From assembly GCF_900093605.1 (NCBI RefSeq), contig NZ_FLYE01000012.1:124001-188000 (forward strand): DNA of 64,000 nucleotides, given 5' to 3'. Origin of the DNA: Candidatus Terasakiella magnetica. GTDB lineage: Bacteria; Pseudomonadota; Alphaproteobacteria; Rhodospirillales; Terasakiellaceae. The notes under the pieces were generated by a model. That model was not told where the DNA came from. It worked only from the letters and a program-made list of their open reading frames with translations, and ran no database searches. Shown here in pieces: positions 43,980 to 53,338 of this stretch (positions within the stretch are counted from its first letter, which is position 1; the number at the start of each line of letters is the position of its first letter). A program made the position numbers and the translations under genes.

Positions 43980-45400
43980 TAGCGTTTGCCTCCCTGCTCT
44001 GACCAGAGTTGCTGGAAGGTTTTACCCTCAGGGGCGGGGAAATCCTTGGATTTCGTCCATGCTTTTGTCATGGGCAAAGATTTGAAATGACCGTTTTTGC
44101 GCCCAAGCCAGCCAATCAGGCGCATCTTGAGCCCTGCGGCTTTATGATAGACTTTAGGCCTTAACGCCCAAAAGGCCCACCAGCTCATCATCAAACGTTG
44201 CTTAAACGGAACAGGTCCATCTTCCCACTGTTTTTGCCGCCAAGAGCGCAACATACGCGGGATGGGGATACGCACAGGGCATACTTCTTCACATTTGCCA
44301 CACATGGTCGAGGCATTGGGCAAATCACAAGCTTTTTCAAGCCCATGAAGGGCAGGGGTCAAGACCGAGCCCATGGGCCCGGGATAGATTGAGCCATAGG
44401 CATGACCGCCAACCGATTGATAGACCGGACAATGATTAATACAGGCTGAACAGCGAATACAACGCAACATATCATGGGTATCATGGCCCACCATGCGCGA
44501 GCGCCCATTATCTAAAATCACCACATGAAATTCATCTGGCCCATCTGGGTCATTCTCACCACGCGGACCCGTTGAAAAGGTTGTATAAACCGATTGTTCT
44601 TGCCCTGTGGCAGAACGTGCCAAAACCCGAAGCAACGTCGTGCAATCTTCAAGGTTTGGCACGACTTTTTCAATGGAACACAACACGATATGAACACGTG
44701 GCAAAGTCTGGGTGAGGTCACCATTACCCTCATTAGTCACAATCACCGTGGAGCCAGTTTCTGCCACCATAAAGTTTGCCCCGGTGATCCCCACATCAGC
44801 TGCAAGAAACTTCTCGCGTAACATGGCGCGCGCTTCTTTTAGCAAGTCTTCGGGCGCATCAAGATTGCGCTCTTTAGGTAGCTCAGTATGGGTTTTGCGA
44901 AAAGCTTCTTCCACATGTGATTTTCGCAAATGTATCGCAGGCGCAATGATATGGCTGGGTGGCTCGCCTCGCAGCTGGATGATATATTCCCCCAGATCGG
45001 TTTCAACCGGGATAAGGCCTTTTTCTTCAAGGAACTCATTTAAGGCCATTTCCTCGCCAATCATGGATTTACCCTTGGTGACCGTCTTGGCCCCAACCGA
45101 TTTGCAAATCTCATAAACGATATTGCGCCCGTCTTTTACATCACGTGCCCAATGGACCTTGCCACCTGTTTCTTCAACGCGGGTTTCAAAACGCTCCAGA
45201 TAATAATCAAGATGGCGCAGCGTATGGTCTTTAATGTCGCGCGCCTGATCGCGCAACTCCTCAAATTCAGGCAAGCGTTCTTTAGCAGCCAAACGTTTAA
45301 GAGGAAAACCCGTGCCGAGCTTTTTTAAAGAACTCTGCAAATCCTGATCATCAAGGGCCTTCTTGGCATTTTCCTTAAAATTATGGGCATTGAGTTCCAT
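43979..45400 (-). CDS. lutB: Lactate utilization iron-sulfur protein LutB
   Basis: Iron-sulfur protein of 473 residues, the LutB/YkgF subunit. The N-terminal LUD-like region (about 60-270, with ETGSTVIVTNEGN) is followed by two [4Fe-4S] motifs: CIRCSACINHCPVY (about 312) and STMCGKCEEVCPVRIPIP (about 365). Start codon directly follows the vapC stop, so lutB translation depends on the transcript that includes vapBC. Confidence 0.94.
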   Translation of the reverse strand: MELNAHNFKENAKKALDDQDLQSSLKKLGTGFPLKRLAAKERLPEFEELRDQARDIKDHTLRHLDYYLERFETRVEETGGKVHWARDVKDGRNIVYEICKSVGAKTVTKGKSMIGEEMALNEFLEEKGLIPVETDLGEYIIQLRGEPPSHIIAPAIHLRKSHVEEAFRKTHTELPKERNLDAPEDLLKEARAMLREKFLAADVGITGANFMVAETGSTVIVTNEGNGDLTQTLPRVHIVLCSIEKVVPNLEDCTTLLRVLARSATGQEQSVYTTFSTGPRGENDPDGPDEFHVVILDNGRSRMVGHDTHDMLRCIRCSACINHCPVYQSVGGHAYGSIYPGPMGSVLTPALHGLEKACDLPNASTMCGKCEEVCPVRIPIPRMLRSWRQKQWEDGPVPFKQRLMMSWWAFWALRPKVYHKAAGLKMRLIGWLGRKNGHFKSLPMTKAWTKSKDFPAPEGKTFQQLWSEQGGKR

Positions 45401-45802
45401 CTATTGGCTCCAATCTTCTAGGCGTAATCCCTCAACACGGGAAAATTCACGCATGTTATTTGTCACCATGACCAATCCTTTTGAACGCGCATGACCCGCA
45501 AGCATGAGATCATAAGGCCCAATAGGCGTGCCTTTTTTCTCTAGAGTGCTGCGAATTTCACCATAATGGGTTGCGGCTTCTTCATCAAAATCAACAATAT
45601 CCAAACGGGCGGCGAAATCCTCAACCACGCGGATATTCTTTTCTTTTTGTTGGGACTTTTCTGCGCCATACATCAGTTCTGCAATGGTAATAGAAGACAC
45701 ACACATATGGTGGGCCTGTTCATTAAAAACAGCGCGCATATGTTGCGGGCGGTTTTTAATGACAAAAATGCAGATATTTGTATCTAACATATAGCGCAGC
45801 AT
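45401..45802 (-). CDS. vapC: VapC-type PIN domain toxin
   Basis: Ribonuclease toxin of 133 residues. PIN-domain acidic residues are visible in MLDTNICIF (Asp 7), AELMYGAEKS (Glu), YDLMLAGHA (Asp) and TNNMREF. The family cleaves tRNA or rRNA. It starts just after vapB and ends one base before lutB, so the pair is embedded within the lut operon. All catalytic positions appear present, so it is probably active. Confidence 0.92.
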   Translation of the reverse strand: MLRYMLDTNICIFVIKNRPQHMRAVFNEQAHHMCVSSITIAELMYGAEKSQQKEKNIRVVEDFAARLDIVDFDEEAATHYGEIRSTLEKKGTPIGPYDLMLAGHARSKGLVMVTNNMREFSRVEGLRLEDWSQ

Positions 45803-46033
45803 CTAAAAATCCTCACGCTGCTGCATATCGGGCTGGTCGCGCCCAACCATATAATCAGCACTTGCCTCAGCCCCTTCAAAAAAACTGTCCCACAAGCAAT
45901 CAGAAGGCACAATCAGGCGCGCTTTGCCTTGGCAGATCACATCAACTTTTTTCACATTTTCCGGCAGGGCCACTGATTTGGGCAAACGTACAGCCTGTGT
46001 CTGGTTATTTTTAAAAACGCTGGTTTGTGTCAT
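45803..46033 (-). CDS. vapB: VapB-type antitoxin (AbrB/SpoVT fold)
   Basis: Antitoxin of 76 residues. The N-terminal swapped-hairpin DNA-binding domain has FKNNQTQAVRLPKSVALP, and the C-terminal tail (LWDSFFEGA then DFMQ-like acidic residues) wraps the toxin. The ATG at 46033 has AAAGGTG at suitable spacing; a GTG at 46036 is the alternative. Repeats of TGTATAT lie directly upstream and are probably its binding sites. Confidence 0.92.
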   Translation of the reverse strand: MTQTSVFKNNQTQAVRLPKSVALPENVKKVDVICQGKARLIVPSDCLWDSFFEGAEASADYMVGRDQPDMQQREDF

Positions 46034-46044
46034 CACATCACCTT

Positions 46045-46103
46045 TGTATATTTTCTTTGTATATACATAGCATAAATCGCTGTATATCTCAATTGTATAT
46101 ACT
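46045..46103 (-). promoter_or_regulatory. VapBC operator: four TGTATAT repeats
   Basis: TGTATAT starts at 46045, 46058, 46081 and 46094, giving two pairs with 13-base spacing, the pairs 36 bases apart. The copy at 46058-46067 is a perfect TGTATATACA palindrome. They lie between vapB and lutA, the last overlapping the lutA stop. VapB-VapC complexes bind such paired sites to autoregulate. Confidence 0.65.
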
Positions 46104-46872
46104 ATTCCTTGCTCTGCGAAATCGGCGCGACCTCACCTGTCATATCAGCAAGAACTTCCGCGATATGGCGCACTTCAATGGTTTCACCGCGCCGTGTCAT
46201 GCGCCCGGCGATATTCATCAGGCAACCTAAATCGCCACCCAAAACGGTCTTGGCCCCAGTTTTTAGCAGGTCTTCGCATTTATCATCACTAATGCGCGCA
46301 GAAATATCGGAATATTTTAAACAGAAGGTTCCGCCAAAGCCACAACAGCGCTCAGCCTGTTCGGCCTCAATCAACTCTACGCCTTCAACCGATTGCAAAA
46401 GTTTACGCGGCTGGTCTTTAATGCCAAGTTCGCGCAAGCCCGAACAGCTATCATGATAGGTCACCGTGCGATCCAAAGTCGCCTTAACTTCCTTGACTTT
46501 CAACACATCGCTAAGGAAAGTTAAAAGCTCAAAGGTCTTGGCAGAAAGATCAAGTGCGCGTTTATGCCAATCGGGCTGATCACTGAAGAGTTCAGGATAA
46601 TGTTTCACAATCATGGCCGCGCAGGAGCCACTGGGCGCAACCACATAATCAAACTTTTCAAACTCTTCGATCACCATTTGCGCCATGGCGCGGCTGTCAT
46701 CCATATCGCCACTGTTAAAAGCAGGTTGCCCACAACAGGTTTGACGCTCAGGCACGCTGATGTCACAGCCCGCCTCACTCATGAGTTTTACAGCGGCAAA
46801 TGCGACACTCGGGCGAAAGAGATCAACCAGACATGTTACAAATAAACCGACATTTTTTGCTTTTTCTTCCAT
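46102..46872 (-). CDS. lutA: Lactate utilization protein LutA
   Basis: Protein of 256 residues in the LutA/YkgE family, with two cysteine-rich CCG domains: PERQTCCGQPAFNSGD (about 40-55) and ERCCGFGGTFCLKY (about 180), which bind an iron-sulfur cluster and are shared with heterodisulfide-reductase subunits. It is first in the series lutA-vapB-vapC-lutB-lutC. No lutR or lactate-permease gene is in view. Confidence 0.94.
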   Translation of the reverse strand: MEEKAKNVGLFVTCLVDLFRPSVAFAAVKLMSEAGCDISVPERQTCCGQPAFNSGDMDDSRAMAQMVIEEFEKFDYVVAPSGSCAAMIVKHYPELFSDQPDWHKRALDLSAKTFELLTFLSDVLKVKEVKATLDRTVTYHDSCSGLRELGIKDQPRKLLQSVEGVELIEAEQAERCCGFGGTFCLKYSDISARISDDKCEDLLKTGAKTVLGGDLGCLMNIAGRMTRRGETIEVRHIAEVLADMTGEVAPISQSKE

Positions 46873-46934
46873 CTTCTTAGGATGGCTTTTTTAATGCTGG
46901 ATGACAAGCCCAATAGTCCCCATAATCACCTCAT

Positions 46935-48626
46935 ATGGAACCTATTTTATGCACATATGCCGATCCTGATCTGGATATCCAGCGCCCGTTTGATGTGGCG
47001 GTTGTTATTCCAAGCCTGTTGCGCGACCAGCTCGCCCATGCTGTGCGCTCCATCTTCCAGCAAGACCTTGAAGGCACGATCCAAATTCTCATTGGCATAG
47101 ATGCGCCCCAAGGCAGCCTTGAGCAGTTTGAAAAACTCCTTGAAAAGGAGCGCCCCGCCCATATCGCTGTCACCCTTTTCTGGCCGGGTTATTCCACCAA
47201 GCAAGCCCGTGGCGGCATGTGGCGCCCATGGGGTGGGGGGAGTTTGCGCAGCCTGTTGAGCTTTCTTGCCAACGCCCGCTATGTGGCTTATCTCGATGAT
47301 GATAACTGGTATAGCCCTGATCATCTTTCCAGCTTGTTATCTGTCATCAAAGATAAAGCCTGGGCTTTTAGCCGTCGCTGGTTTGTCACAGAAGACGGCA
47401 CCAGCCCCATTCATGAAGATATTTGGGAGTCGGTTGGCCCTGAAAACGGCGTTTTTAAAACTAATTTTGGCGGTTTTGTCGATACCAACTGTTACCTCAT
47501 TGATAAGCTTCAAGCCTATCCAAGCCTTGCCCTTTGGTCCCATACAGACCCGCGATTTATCATCAATAATCAAGAACATGGTGAAGACCGCTGTGTCTTT
47601 GATCATCTTCATAAACACCACCCAAATGCCGGCGACACCTTAAAGCCAACGGTGTCTTATTGTTTAAATGGGGAGGATTTAAATGCAGATAGCCGCTGGC
47701 AATATGTAAAAGACCATGAACTCAAAACAGGGCTTAAACGGTGCAAAGGTTGGATAGCGCGCCCAGCCCCAAAAGCCCTCAATAAACCTTCAAAACAGAA
47801 AAAAACAGGCAGCCTACATGTTATAGGCAGTGTCACAGGCCCCTTTGAAGTCAGTATTGTCATCCCAACGCTGTTGCGCCAAAGCCTTTTGCCCACTTTG
47901 CGCTCTGTCTTTTGCCAAGATATTAAAGGGGCTTTACAAGTTCTTATCGGGATTGATCAGACAAACGATGAGGTGCAGGACTGGGTGGCACAGATTGAAA
48001 AAGACTGCCCCGATCACATTCAAATCATCATTTTTAATCCGGGCTATTCCACTTCAAAACGCCATGGCGGGGTGCATCCGGCCTTTGATGGCGGGGCCTT
48101 GCGCACCATCTTAAGCTTTCTGGCCCAAAGCCCCCATGTGGCTTATCTTGATGATGACAATCAATGGCATAAAGATCACCTCTCGCGCCTAAAAAAGGCC
48201 ATTGGTACAAAAAATTATGCCTATAGCCTGCGCCAATTTATCCATCCTGATGGGGAAACACCCGTTTGTGTGGATCGTTGGGAATCCGTTGGTCCTAATA
48301 AGGGCTTTTATACCCATAAATTCAATGGCTTTGTTGATCCCAACTGCCTGATGATCCATGCTGCGTCCTGCTTGCTCGCCCTGCCGTTATGGACCAAGCC
48401 CTTGCCAGATGATAAAGAAGCCATGTCTGCTGATCGTCTGGTTTGGCGGTTTTTAGCCCGTTTTGGCACAGGCATTTCTACAGAGAAAGCCACAGTGGAT
48501 TATGTCTTAAACCCAAAAGACCCTATGCACCCGTTGCGCACCATGTATCTGGGCCAACGCTGGCTTAATGGTGAGAGCGTGGCCTTTAAAAAGAAATCAG
48601 GCCTATTTTTTTCGAAGAAGCGGTAA
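46935..48626 (+). CDS. Tandem GT2-type glycosyltransferase
   Basis: Cytoplasmic protein of 563 residues made of two homologous GT-A domains (about 20-250 and 295-545). Each has VVIPSLLR / IVIPTLLR, the LIGID strand, WPGYSTK / NPGYSTS, GGSLRSLLSFLA / GGALRTILSFLA, a YLDDDN metal-binding triad and WESVGP. The shared motifs show an internal duplication. It may add two sugars or act on a repeating substrate. It stands alone outside the main glycan locus; its 3' end overlaps the convergent DMT gene by 24 bases. Confidence 0.8.
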   Translation: MEPILCTYADPDLDIQRPFDVAVVIPSLLRDQLAHAVRSIFQQDLEGTIQILIGIDAPQGSLEQFEKLLEKERPAHIAVTLFWPGYSTKQARGGMWRPWGGGSLRSLLSFLANARYVAYLDDDNWYSPDHLSSLLSVIKDKAWAFSRRWFVTEDGTSPIHEDIWESVGPENGVFKTNFGGFVDTNCYLIDKLQAYPSLALWSHTDPRFIINNQEHGEDRCVFDHLHKHHPNAGDTLKPTVSYCLNGEDLNADSRWQYVKDHELKTGLKRCKGWIARPAPKALNKPSKQKKTGSLHVIGSVTGPFEVSIVIPTLLRQSLLPTLRSVFCQDIKGALQVLIGIDQTNDEVQDWVAQIEKDCPDHIQIIIFNPGYSTSKRHGGVHPAFDGGALRTILSFLAQSPHVAYLDDDNQWHKDHLSRLKKAIGTKNYAYSLRQFIHPDGETPVCVDRWESVGPNKGFYTHKFNGFVDPNCLMIHAASCLLALPLWTKPLPDDKEAMSADRLVWRFLARFGTGISTEKATVDYVLNPKDPMHPLRTMYLGQRWLNGESVAFKKKSGLFFSKKR

Positions 48627-49490
48627 GACTTCAACCGATAAAATACTCATAAACATAATGAGTGCGCCCATATAGCCTTCCATGGTGAGACGCTCACCCA
48701 AGATCAGAGCCCCAGCAAGGGCCGCAAACAAGACTTCCCCACTCATGATAATAGCTGCATCGGCTTGACCTGTATAACGCTGGGCGACAGCTTGCAAAGT
48801 AAAAGCCACCCCAATGGAAAGCGCACCGGCATAGAAGATTTCAAATCCTGCGGCCATAACATCTTGCAAACTAAAGGTTTCAAGCCCCAATGCACCGGTC
48901 ATTGCAAAGACGGAACAACAGAAAAACTGCACGGTTGCCAACATCAAAGGGGCGTTTGAGGCGCGCACGACAAAGCCTACGGTGATGATTTGTAAAGCCC
49001 AGAAAATGGCGGAAATCATCATCCAGAAATCGCCGCTATTAAAACTGCTGAAATTCCCCCCTGAAAGATAATAAGTCCCAACCAGACAGCCAAAAGCAGA
49101 CGGCCAGATGGACCAATGGGGCAGTTTGCGCCAAAACACCAATAACATAAAAGGCACAAGCGGCACATAAAGCCCGGTTAAAAACCCTGCATTGGTCACC
49201 GAGGTTTGTGCGATACCCACCTGTTGGGTAATGGATGCGATAAAGAGAAAGACCCCGCATAAGACCATGCCGATCCAATCACGCTTTGACAAAGACAGCT
49301 CATCTGAATGTTTGCGCTTGGAAAATTCGCGCAACCCCAAGGGCAGCACCACAAGCGCCCCTAAAAGAAAACGAATCGCTGTAAAATAATACGGGCCAAT
49401 GGCCTCCATAGAGGTCTGTTGGGCCACAAAAGCACTACCCCAAATAACGGCAGTGATTAAAAGCAGCATATTGGCGCGCAGGCGGCTCAT
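48603..49490 (-). CDS. DMT-superfamily transporter (EamA family)
   Basis: Ten-helix membrane protein of 295 residues with two EamA repeats; the first includes ITAVIWGSAFVAQQTSMEAIGPYYFTA at its start (quoted in part) and the second ends with an AALAGALILGER pattern typical of drug/metabolite exporters. Substrate unknown, perhaps an amino acid or metabolite. Convergent with the GT2 gene. Confidence 0.88.
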   Translation of the reverse strand: MSRLRANMLLLITAVIWGSAFVAQQTSMEAIGPYYFTAIRFLLGALVVLPLGLREFSKRKHSDELSLSKRDWIGMVLCGVFLFIASITQQVGIAQTSVTNAGFLTGLYVPLVPFMLLVFWRKLPHWSIWPSAFGCLVGTYYLSGGNFSSFNSGDFWMMISAIFWALQIITVGFVVRASNAPLMLATVQFFCCSVFAMTGALGLETFSLQDVMAAGFEIFYAGALSIGVAFTLQAVAQRYTGQADAAIIMSGEVLFAALAGALILGERLTMEGYMGALIMFMSILSVEVLPLLRKK

Positions 49491-49643
49491 CAGTTAGGCG
49501 ATCCTTAAAACTGTTAGGGAACCCTACATGTGGCGTAAATGGACCAACAGGTCAAGATTTCATTGCCACGAATATATAATTGTCTCTTGGCTTTTTGTCA
49601 GGCACACTCTTTAACAAAATGAAAAGGGTTTTAGATCAATACC

Positions 49644-51338
49644 ATGCAGTGGCGCCGCGAAACATTAAACGAGCTTCTGGATCAAGCCTATAAAGGGGCT
49701 ATCCCCACAGGTGTCTTTTCCATCTGTGCGGCCTGTCTGTTTAGTTATGCCTTTTGGAATAAGATTCCCCTGCCAAATCTGCTGCCGTGGCTGGCCTTGA
49801 TGCTCATTGCGCAAACCTCGCGTATTGCTTTTTCTTTTTACCGGGCAAAACGGATTGATCAACAAAGTTATCGATTTTGGAAAAACGCCCTTTTTATCAG
49901 TGTGCTGCCCGGCTCCCTTTTATGGGGGATTTTTCCGCTTTTCAGCTTTGTCCATCTTGATGATATCTCGCGCGTTATTATCTCGATTTTTCTTGCCACC
50001 GCACCCACTGCGCAGCTTTTATCCATATCCGGTGTCTTTCGGCTTTGGCTCACCTCAATGGTCATTTTATTGCTGCCCATGTGTTTTACATGGATGTTTT
50101 ATGGCCTGCCCGGCCTTGCCCTTGGGCTCATCGGGTTACTTTATGCAGCTTACCTTTATGCCGTTGGGCGTAAATTCAATCAGTTGATGGGCGATAAAAT
50201 CCAGCTGACCTATAAAGCCAACGCAGTTCTTCGCGCCAAAACAACCTTTCTTGCCACCGCCAGCCATGATTTGCGCCAACCCCTTCATGCCATCACCATG
50301 TCTTTAGCTGCTGCTGAAGCGCGCCTATTAGATGAGACCCCTTCAAAACAGGATATTGATGCGGCCTATCAGTCCTTAGAAACCGCCACCCATAGCGTTG
50401 AAAACCTCACCCGTTTGCTCAATTCCCTGATGGATGTATCAAAGCTTGAAAGCGGTGGGGTAAAACCCAATCACACGGCCATTTCGCTCAGTAATATTTT
50501 TGATCACCTCAGCCGCACCTTTGAAAACAGTGCCAAAGAAAAAGGGCTGGAATTTCAAATCGTGCCATCATCTTTACGGGTGACCAGTGATCCCATTTAC
50601 TTCCAGCGCATTGTCTCAAACCTTGTTTCCAACGCGGTCCAGCATGTGAGTGACGGTAAAATCCTTATTGGCTGTCGTAGGCGCGCCGACTCCGTGGTGA
50701 TTTCTGTGTTGGATAACGGCCCTGGTATTCCCCCTGAGAAATTTCGCGATATTTTTGAAGAATTTCATCAACTGGATAATCCCGGGCGAAAATCCAGTGG
50801 CGGTCAAGGCTTAGGGCTTGCCATTGCTGATCGCTTAGCGCGTGTGTTAGGCCATAATCTGAGTGTCAGCTCCCTGCCCGGTGCGGGCTCTGTTTTTAGT
50901 GTGGAGGTTCCCCTCCACAAAGCCCATATCCCCAGCCAAACACCTAAAAATTCAGCCCAGTCCAATCGCAGGCGGCCTCTTGTTGTTTTGATTAACCCGT
51001 TTGTGGATGTTCTAGAAGAAACCGCCGTGCAAATCCGCCAATGGGAATATCGCGTGCTTGCTTTTCAGTCTTATGAAGAAGCCCAGAACCTGCAAATCAG
51101 ACCCCAACTTATCATTTGTCCTGAGCGTTTCCCCAATGAGATGACAGGCTGTGAAGCCGCTGAGCGTTTGCGCAGTGTGTGGAAACATAACTGCGCTGCG
51201 CTCATCCTCATACAGGACCTCAATACCGATAAGATGCTCAGCGCGGCAAAACATAACTGTAAAACCATCCAAGACCCACCCGCGCCTGATGAGTTTAAGG
51301 CACTGATCCAAGATGAAATTCAAAATCTCACAAGTTAA
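49644..51338 (+). CDS. Membrane histidine kinase with degenerate receiver domain
   Basis: Protein of 564 residues. About five membrane helices (15-185) precede a HisKA domain with SHDLRQPLHA (phospho-accepting His) and a HATPase domain with NLVSNAVQHV, DNGPGIPPEKF and GQGLGLAIADRL. The C-terminal 110 residues resemble a receiver, but the acidic pocket is replaced by VVLINPF, the acceptor region reads LIICPERFPN where LILADYRLP is usual, and the conserved lysine is missing. It is therefore probably not phosphorylated. No partner regulator is adjacent. Confidence 0.85.
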   Translation: MQWRRETLNELLDQAYKGAIPTGVFSICAACLFSYAFWNKIPLPNLLPWLALMLIAQTSRIAFSFYRAKRIDQQSYRFWKNALFISVLPGSLLWGIFPLFSFVHLDDISRVIISIFLATAPTAQLLSISGVFRLWLTSMVILLLPMCFTWMFYGLPGLALGLIGLLYAAYLYAVGRKFNQLMGDKIQLTYKANAVLRAKTTFLATASHDLRQPLHAITMSLAAAEARLLDETPSKQDIDAAYQSLETATHSVENLTRLLNSLMDVSKLESGGVKPNHTAISLSNIFDHLSRTFENSAKEKGLEFQIVPSSLRVTSDPIYFQRIVSNLVSNAVQHVSDGKILIGCRRRADSVVISVLDNGPGIPPEKFRDIFEEFHQLDNPGRKSSGGQGLGLAIADRLARVLGHNLSVSSLPGAGSVFSVEVPLHKAHIPSQTPKNSAQSNRRRPLVVLINPFVDVLEETAVQIRQWEYRVLAFQSYEEAQNLQIRPQLIICPERFPNEMTGCEAAERLRSVWKHNCAALILIQDLNTDKMLSAAKHNCKTIQDPPAPDEFKALIQDEIQNLTS

Positions 51339-51341
51339 GCT

Positions 51342-51375
51342 CAAAAAAAAGCCCGGTCAAAACCGGGCCTTTTCC
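51342..51375. terminator. Bidirectional intrinsic terminator
   Basis: GCCCGGT (51351-51357) and ACCGGGC (51362-51368) form a 7-bp GC-rich stem with a 4-base loop, with an A-run on the left and a T-run on the right. It can terminate the histidine kinase gene and typA. Confidence 0.85.
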
Positions 51376-51395
51376 ATAACGATATAACTGATCGC

Positions 51396-53219
51396 TTATA
51401 ATTCACTGACCGCACGTTCTGCGCGTTTGCGCACATGTGGGTCAAGGTGGAATTTACGCAGGCGAATGCTTTCTGGTGTAACCTCTACCAGCTCATCATC
51501 TTGAATATAGGCAATCGCATCTTCTAACGTGATCGGGCGAGGTGGTGTCAAACGAATGGCATCATCCTTACCAGAAGCACGGTGGTTGGTCAGTTGCTTG
51601 GCTTTCATGGCGTTTACTTCAAGGTCAGTGCCTTTTGCGTGTTCGCCAATGATCATGCCTTGATAAATCTTTGTTTGTGGGCTGACAAACAGCGGGCCAC
51701 GGCCTTCAAGGTTTGCCAATGCATAACCAACTGCCGCGCCATCAACCATGGAAATAAGTACCCCATTGCGACGACCCGGAATGGCACCTGCATAAGCACC
51801 AAAATGGTGGAATGTACGCGCCATAATGCCTGTACCGCGTGTTTCTGTGAGAAATTCACCATGATAACCGATCAGGCCACGTGCTGGGGCATGGAAAGTC
51901 AGGCGGGTTTTACCCCCACCAGAAGGGCGCATTTCCGTCATTTTACCTTTCCGAATGGCAAGGCTTTCCACAACGATACCGGAGAATTCTTCATCCACAT
52001 CGATTTGAACTTCTTCAAACGGCTCAAGCTTTTCACCTGTTTCAGGGTCTTCCTGAATTAGAACGCGAGGACGTGAAATCCCCAGCTCAAAACCTTCGCG
52101 GCGCATGGTTTCAATGATTACACCCAACTGCAATTCACCACGACCAGCAACTTCAAAGCTATCGGCATTTTCAGTTTCAGAAACCGTAATGGCAACGTTA
52201 CCTTCAGCTTCAGCCAACAAGCGATCACGGATCATACGTGAAGTTACTTTTGAGCCTTCTTGGCCTGCAAGTGGTGAGTTGTTGACAGAGAATGTCATGG
52301 CCAATGTTGGTGGATCAATCGGCTGGGCTTTAAGCGGAACTTCAAGTTCCGGCGCGCATAATGTATCTGCAACGTTTGCCTTGGTCAGACCGGCAACGGC
52401 AACAATATCACCTGCGTGAGCTTCTTCAACTGGCACACGGTCCACACCGCGAAACGAGAGAAGCTTAGTGATACGGGCTTGTTCAATCACTTCACCATCA
52501 GCTGTCATGGCTTTCAGGTTTTGGTTTACCTTAAAGGTCCCTGTTTGCACACGGCCTGTGAGAATACGGCCCAAGAATGGGTCAGACTCAAGGGTCGTTG
52601 CCAACATGGAAAAGGGTTTTTCCAATTCACATACAGGCTCTTTTACATGTTCAAGGATCAAGTCATATAATGGCGTCAGGTCCGTGCGATCACCATCTGG
52701 TGTTTCCGCAGCCCAACCGTTTTTACCAGAGGCAAACAAAGTTGGGAAATCAAGCTGTTCGTCATTGGCATCAAGGGCTGTAAACAAATCGAAACATTCG
52801 TCTTGTACTTCATAAGGGCGCGCATCAGGGCGATCTGCCTTATTGACGACAACGATGGGCTTTAGGCCCAGTTTCAAGGCTTTACCTGTCACGAACTTGG
52901 TTTGTGGCATAGGGCCTTCTGCGGCATCCACCAACAAAACAACACCATCTACCATAGATAGGATACGCTCAACCTCACCGCCGAAATCGGCGTGACCCGG
53001 TGTATCAACGATATTGATGCGCACATCTTTCCATTCAACAGAGGTACATTTCGCCAAAATCGTGATACCGCGTTCTTTCTCGATATCGCCGGAGTCCATG
53101 ACACGTTCTTCAACATGCTGGTTTTCACGGAATTGTCCGCTTTGTTTCATAAGTTCGTCAACCAAAGTCGTTTTGCCGTGGTCAACGTGTGCGATAATCG
53201 CGATATTGCGAAGTTCCAT
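51396..53219 (-). CDS. typA: Ribosome-binding GTPase TypA/BipA
   Basis: Translational GTPase of 607 residues. G-motifs are [10 protein letters not shown] (G1), the RGITI switch (G2), DTPGHADF (G3) and NKADRPDA (G4). The EF-G-like domains and the C-terminal unique region ([17 protein letters not shown]-like loop, [10 protein letters not shown]) match BipA, which supports ribosome assembly and growth at low temperature. Followed by a strong terminator. Confidence 0.97.
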   Translation of the reverse strand: MELRNIAIIAHVDHGKTTLVDELMKQSGQFRENQHVEERVMDSGDIEKERGITILAKCTSVEWKDVRINIVDTPGHADFGGEVERILSMVDGVVLLVDAAEGPMPQTKFVTGKALKLGLKPIVVVNKADRPDARPYEVQDECFDLFTALDANDEQLDFPTLFASGKNGWAAETPDGDRTDLTPLYDLILEHVKEPVCELEKPFSMLATTLESDPFLGRILTGRVQTGTFKVNQNLKAMTADGEVIEQARITKLLSFRGVDRVPVEEAHAGDIVAVAGLTKANVADTLCAPELEVPLKAQPIDPPTLAMTFSVNNSPLAGQEGSKVTSRMIRDRLLAEAEGNVAITVSETENADSFEVAGRGELQLGVIIETMRREGFELGISRPRVLIQEDPETGEKLEPFEEVQIDVDEEFSGIVVESLAIRKGKMTEMRPSGGGKTRLTFHAPARGLIGYHGEFLTETRGTGIMARTFHHFGAYAGAIPGRRNGVLISMVDGAAVGYALANLEGRGPLFVSPQTKIYQGMIIGEHAKGTDLEVNAMKAKQLTNHRASGKDDAIRLTPPRPITLEDAIAYIQDDELVEVTPESIRLRKFHLDPHVRKRAERAVSEL

Positions 53220-53338
53220 GAAATTAGTCCTGTCTGGAAGAATCCTAAATTTGGGGCGGACTATACGCTTTATTGAGAAAACAGCAAGAACTATGGCGTT
53301 CTCTCACAAAAAAGTCTCTGCAAAACCCACAACCAACC

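Noticed and set aside
44712-45116. Open frame of 134 codons on the plus strand inside lutB
   Set aside because: Antisense shadow; Ser/Arg-rich translation without motifs.
46045-46103. TGTATAT repeats as a small CRISPR array or phage attachment site
   Set aside because: The repeats are only 7-10 bases with 6-16 base gaps and sit right before vapB, so an operator is the simpler reading.
51582-52061. Open frame of 159 codons on the plus strand inside typA
   Set aside because: Antisense to a conserved GTPase domain; the translation has no family features and no ribosome-binding site of note.
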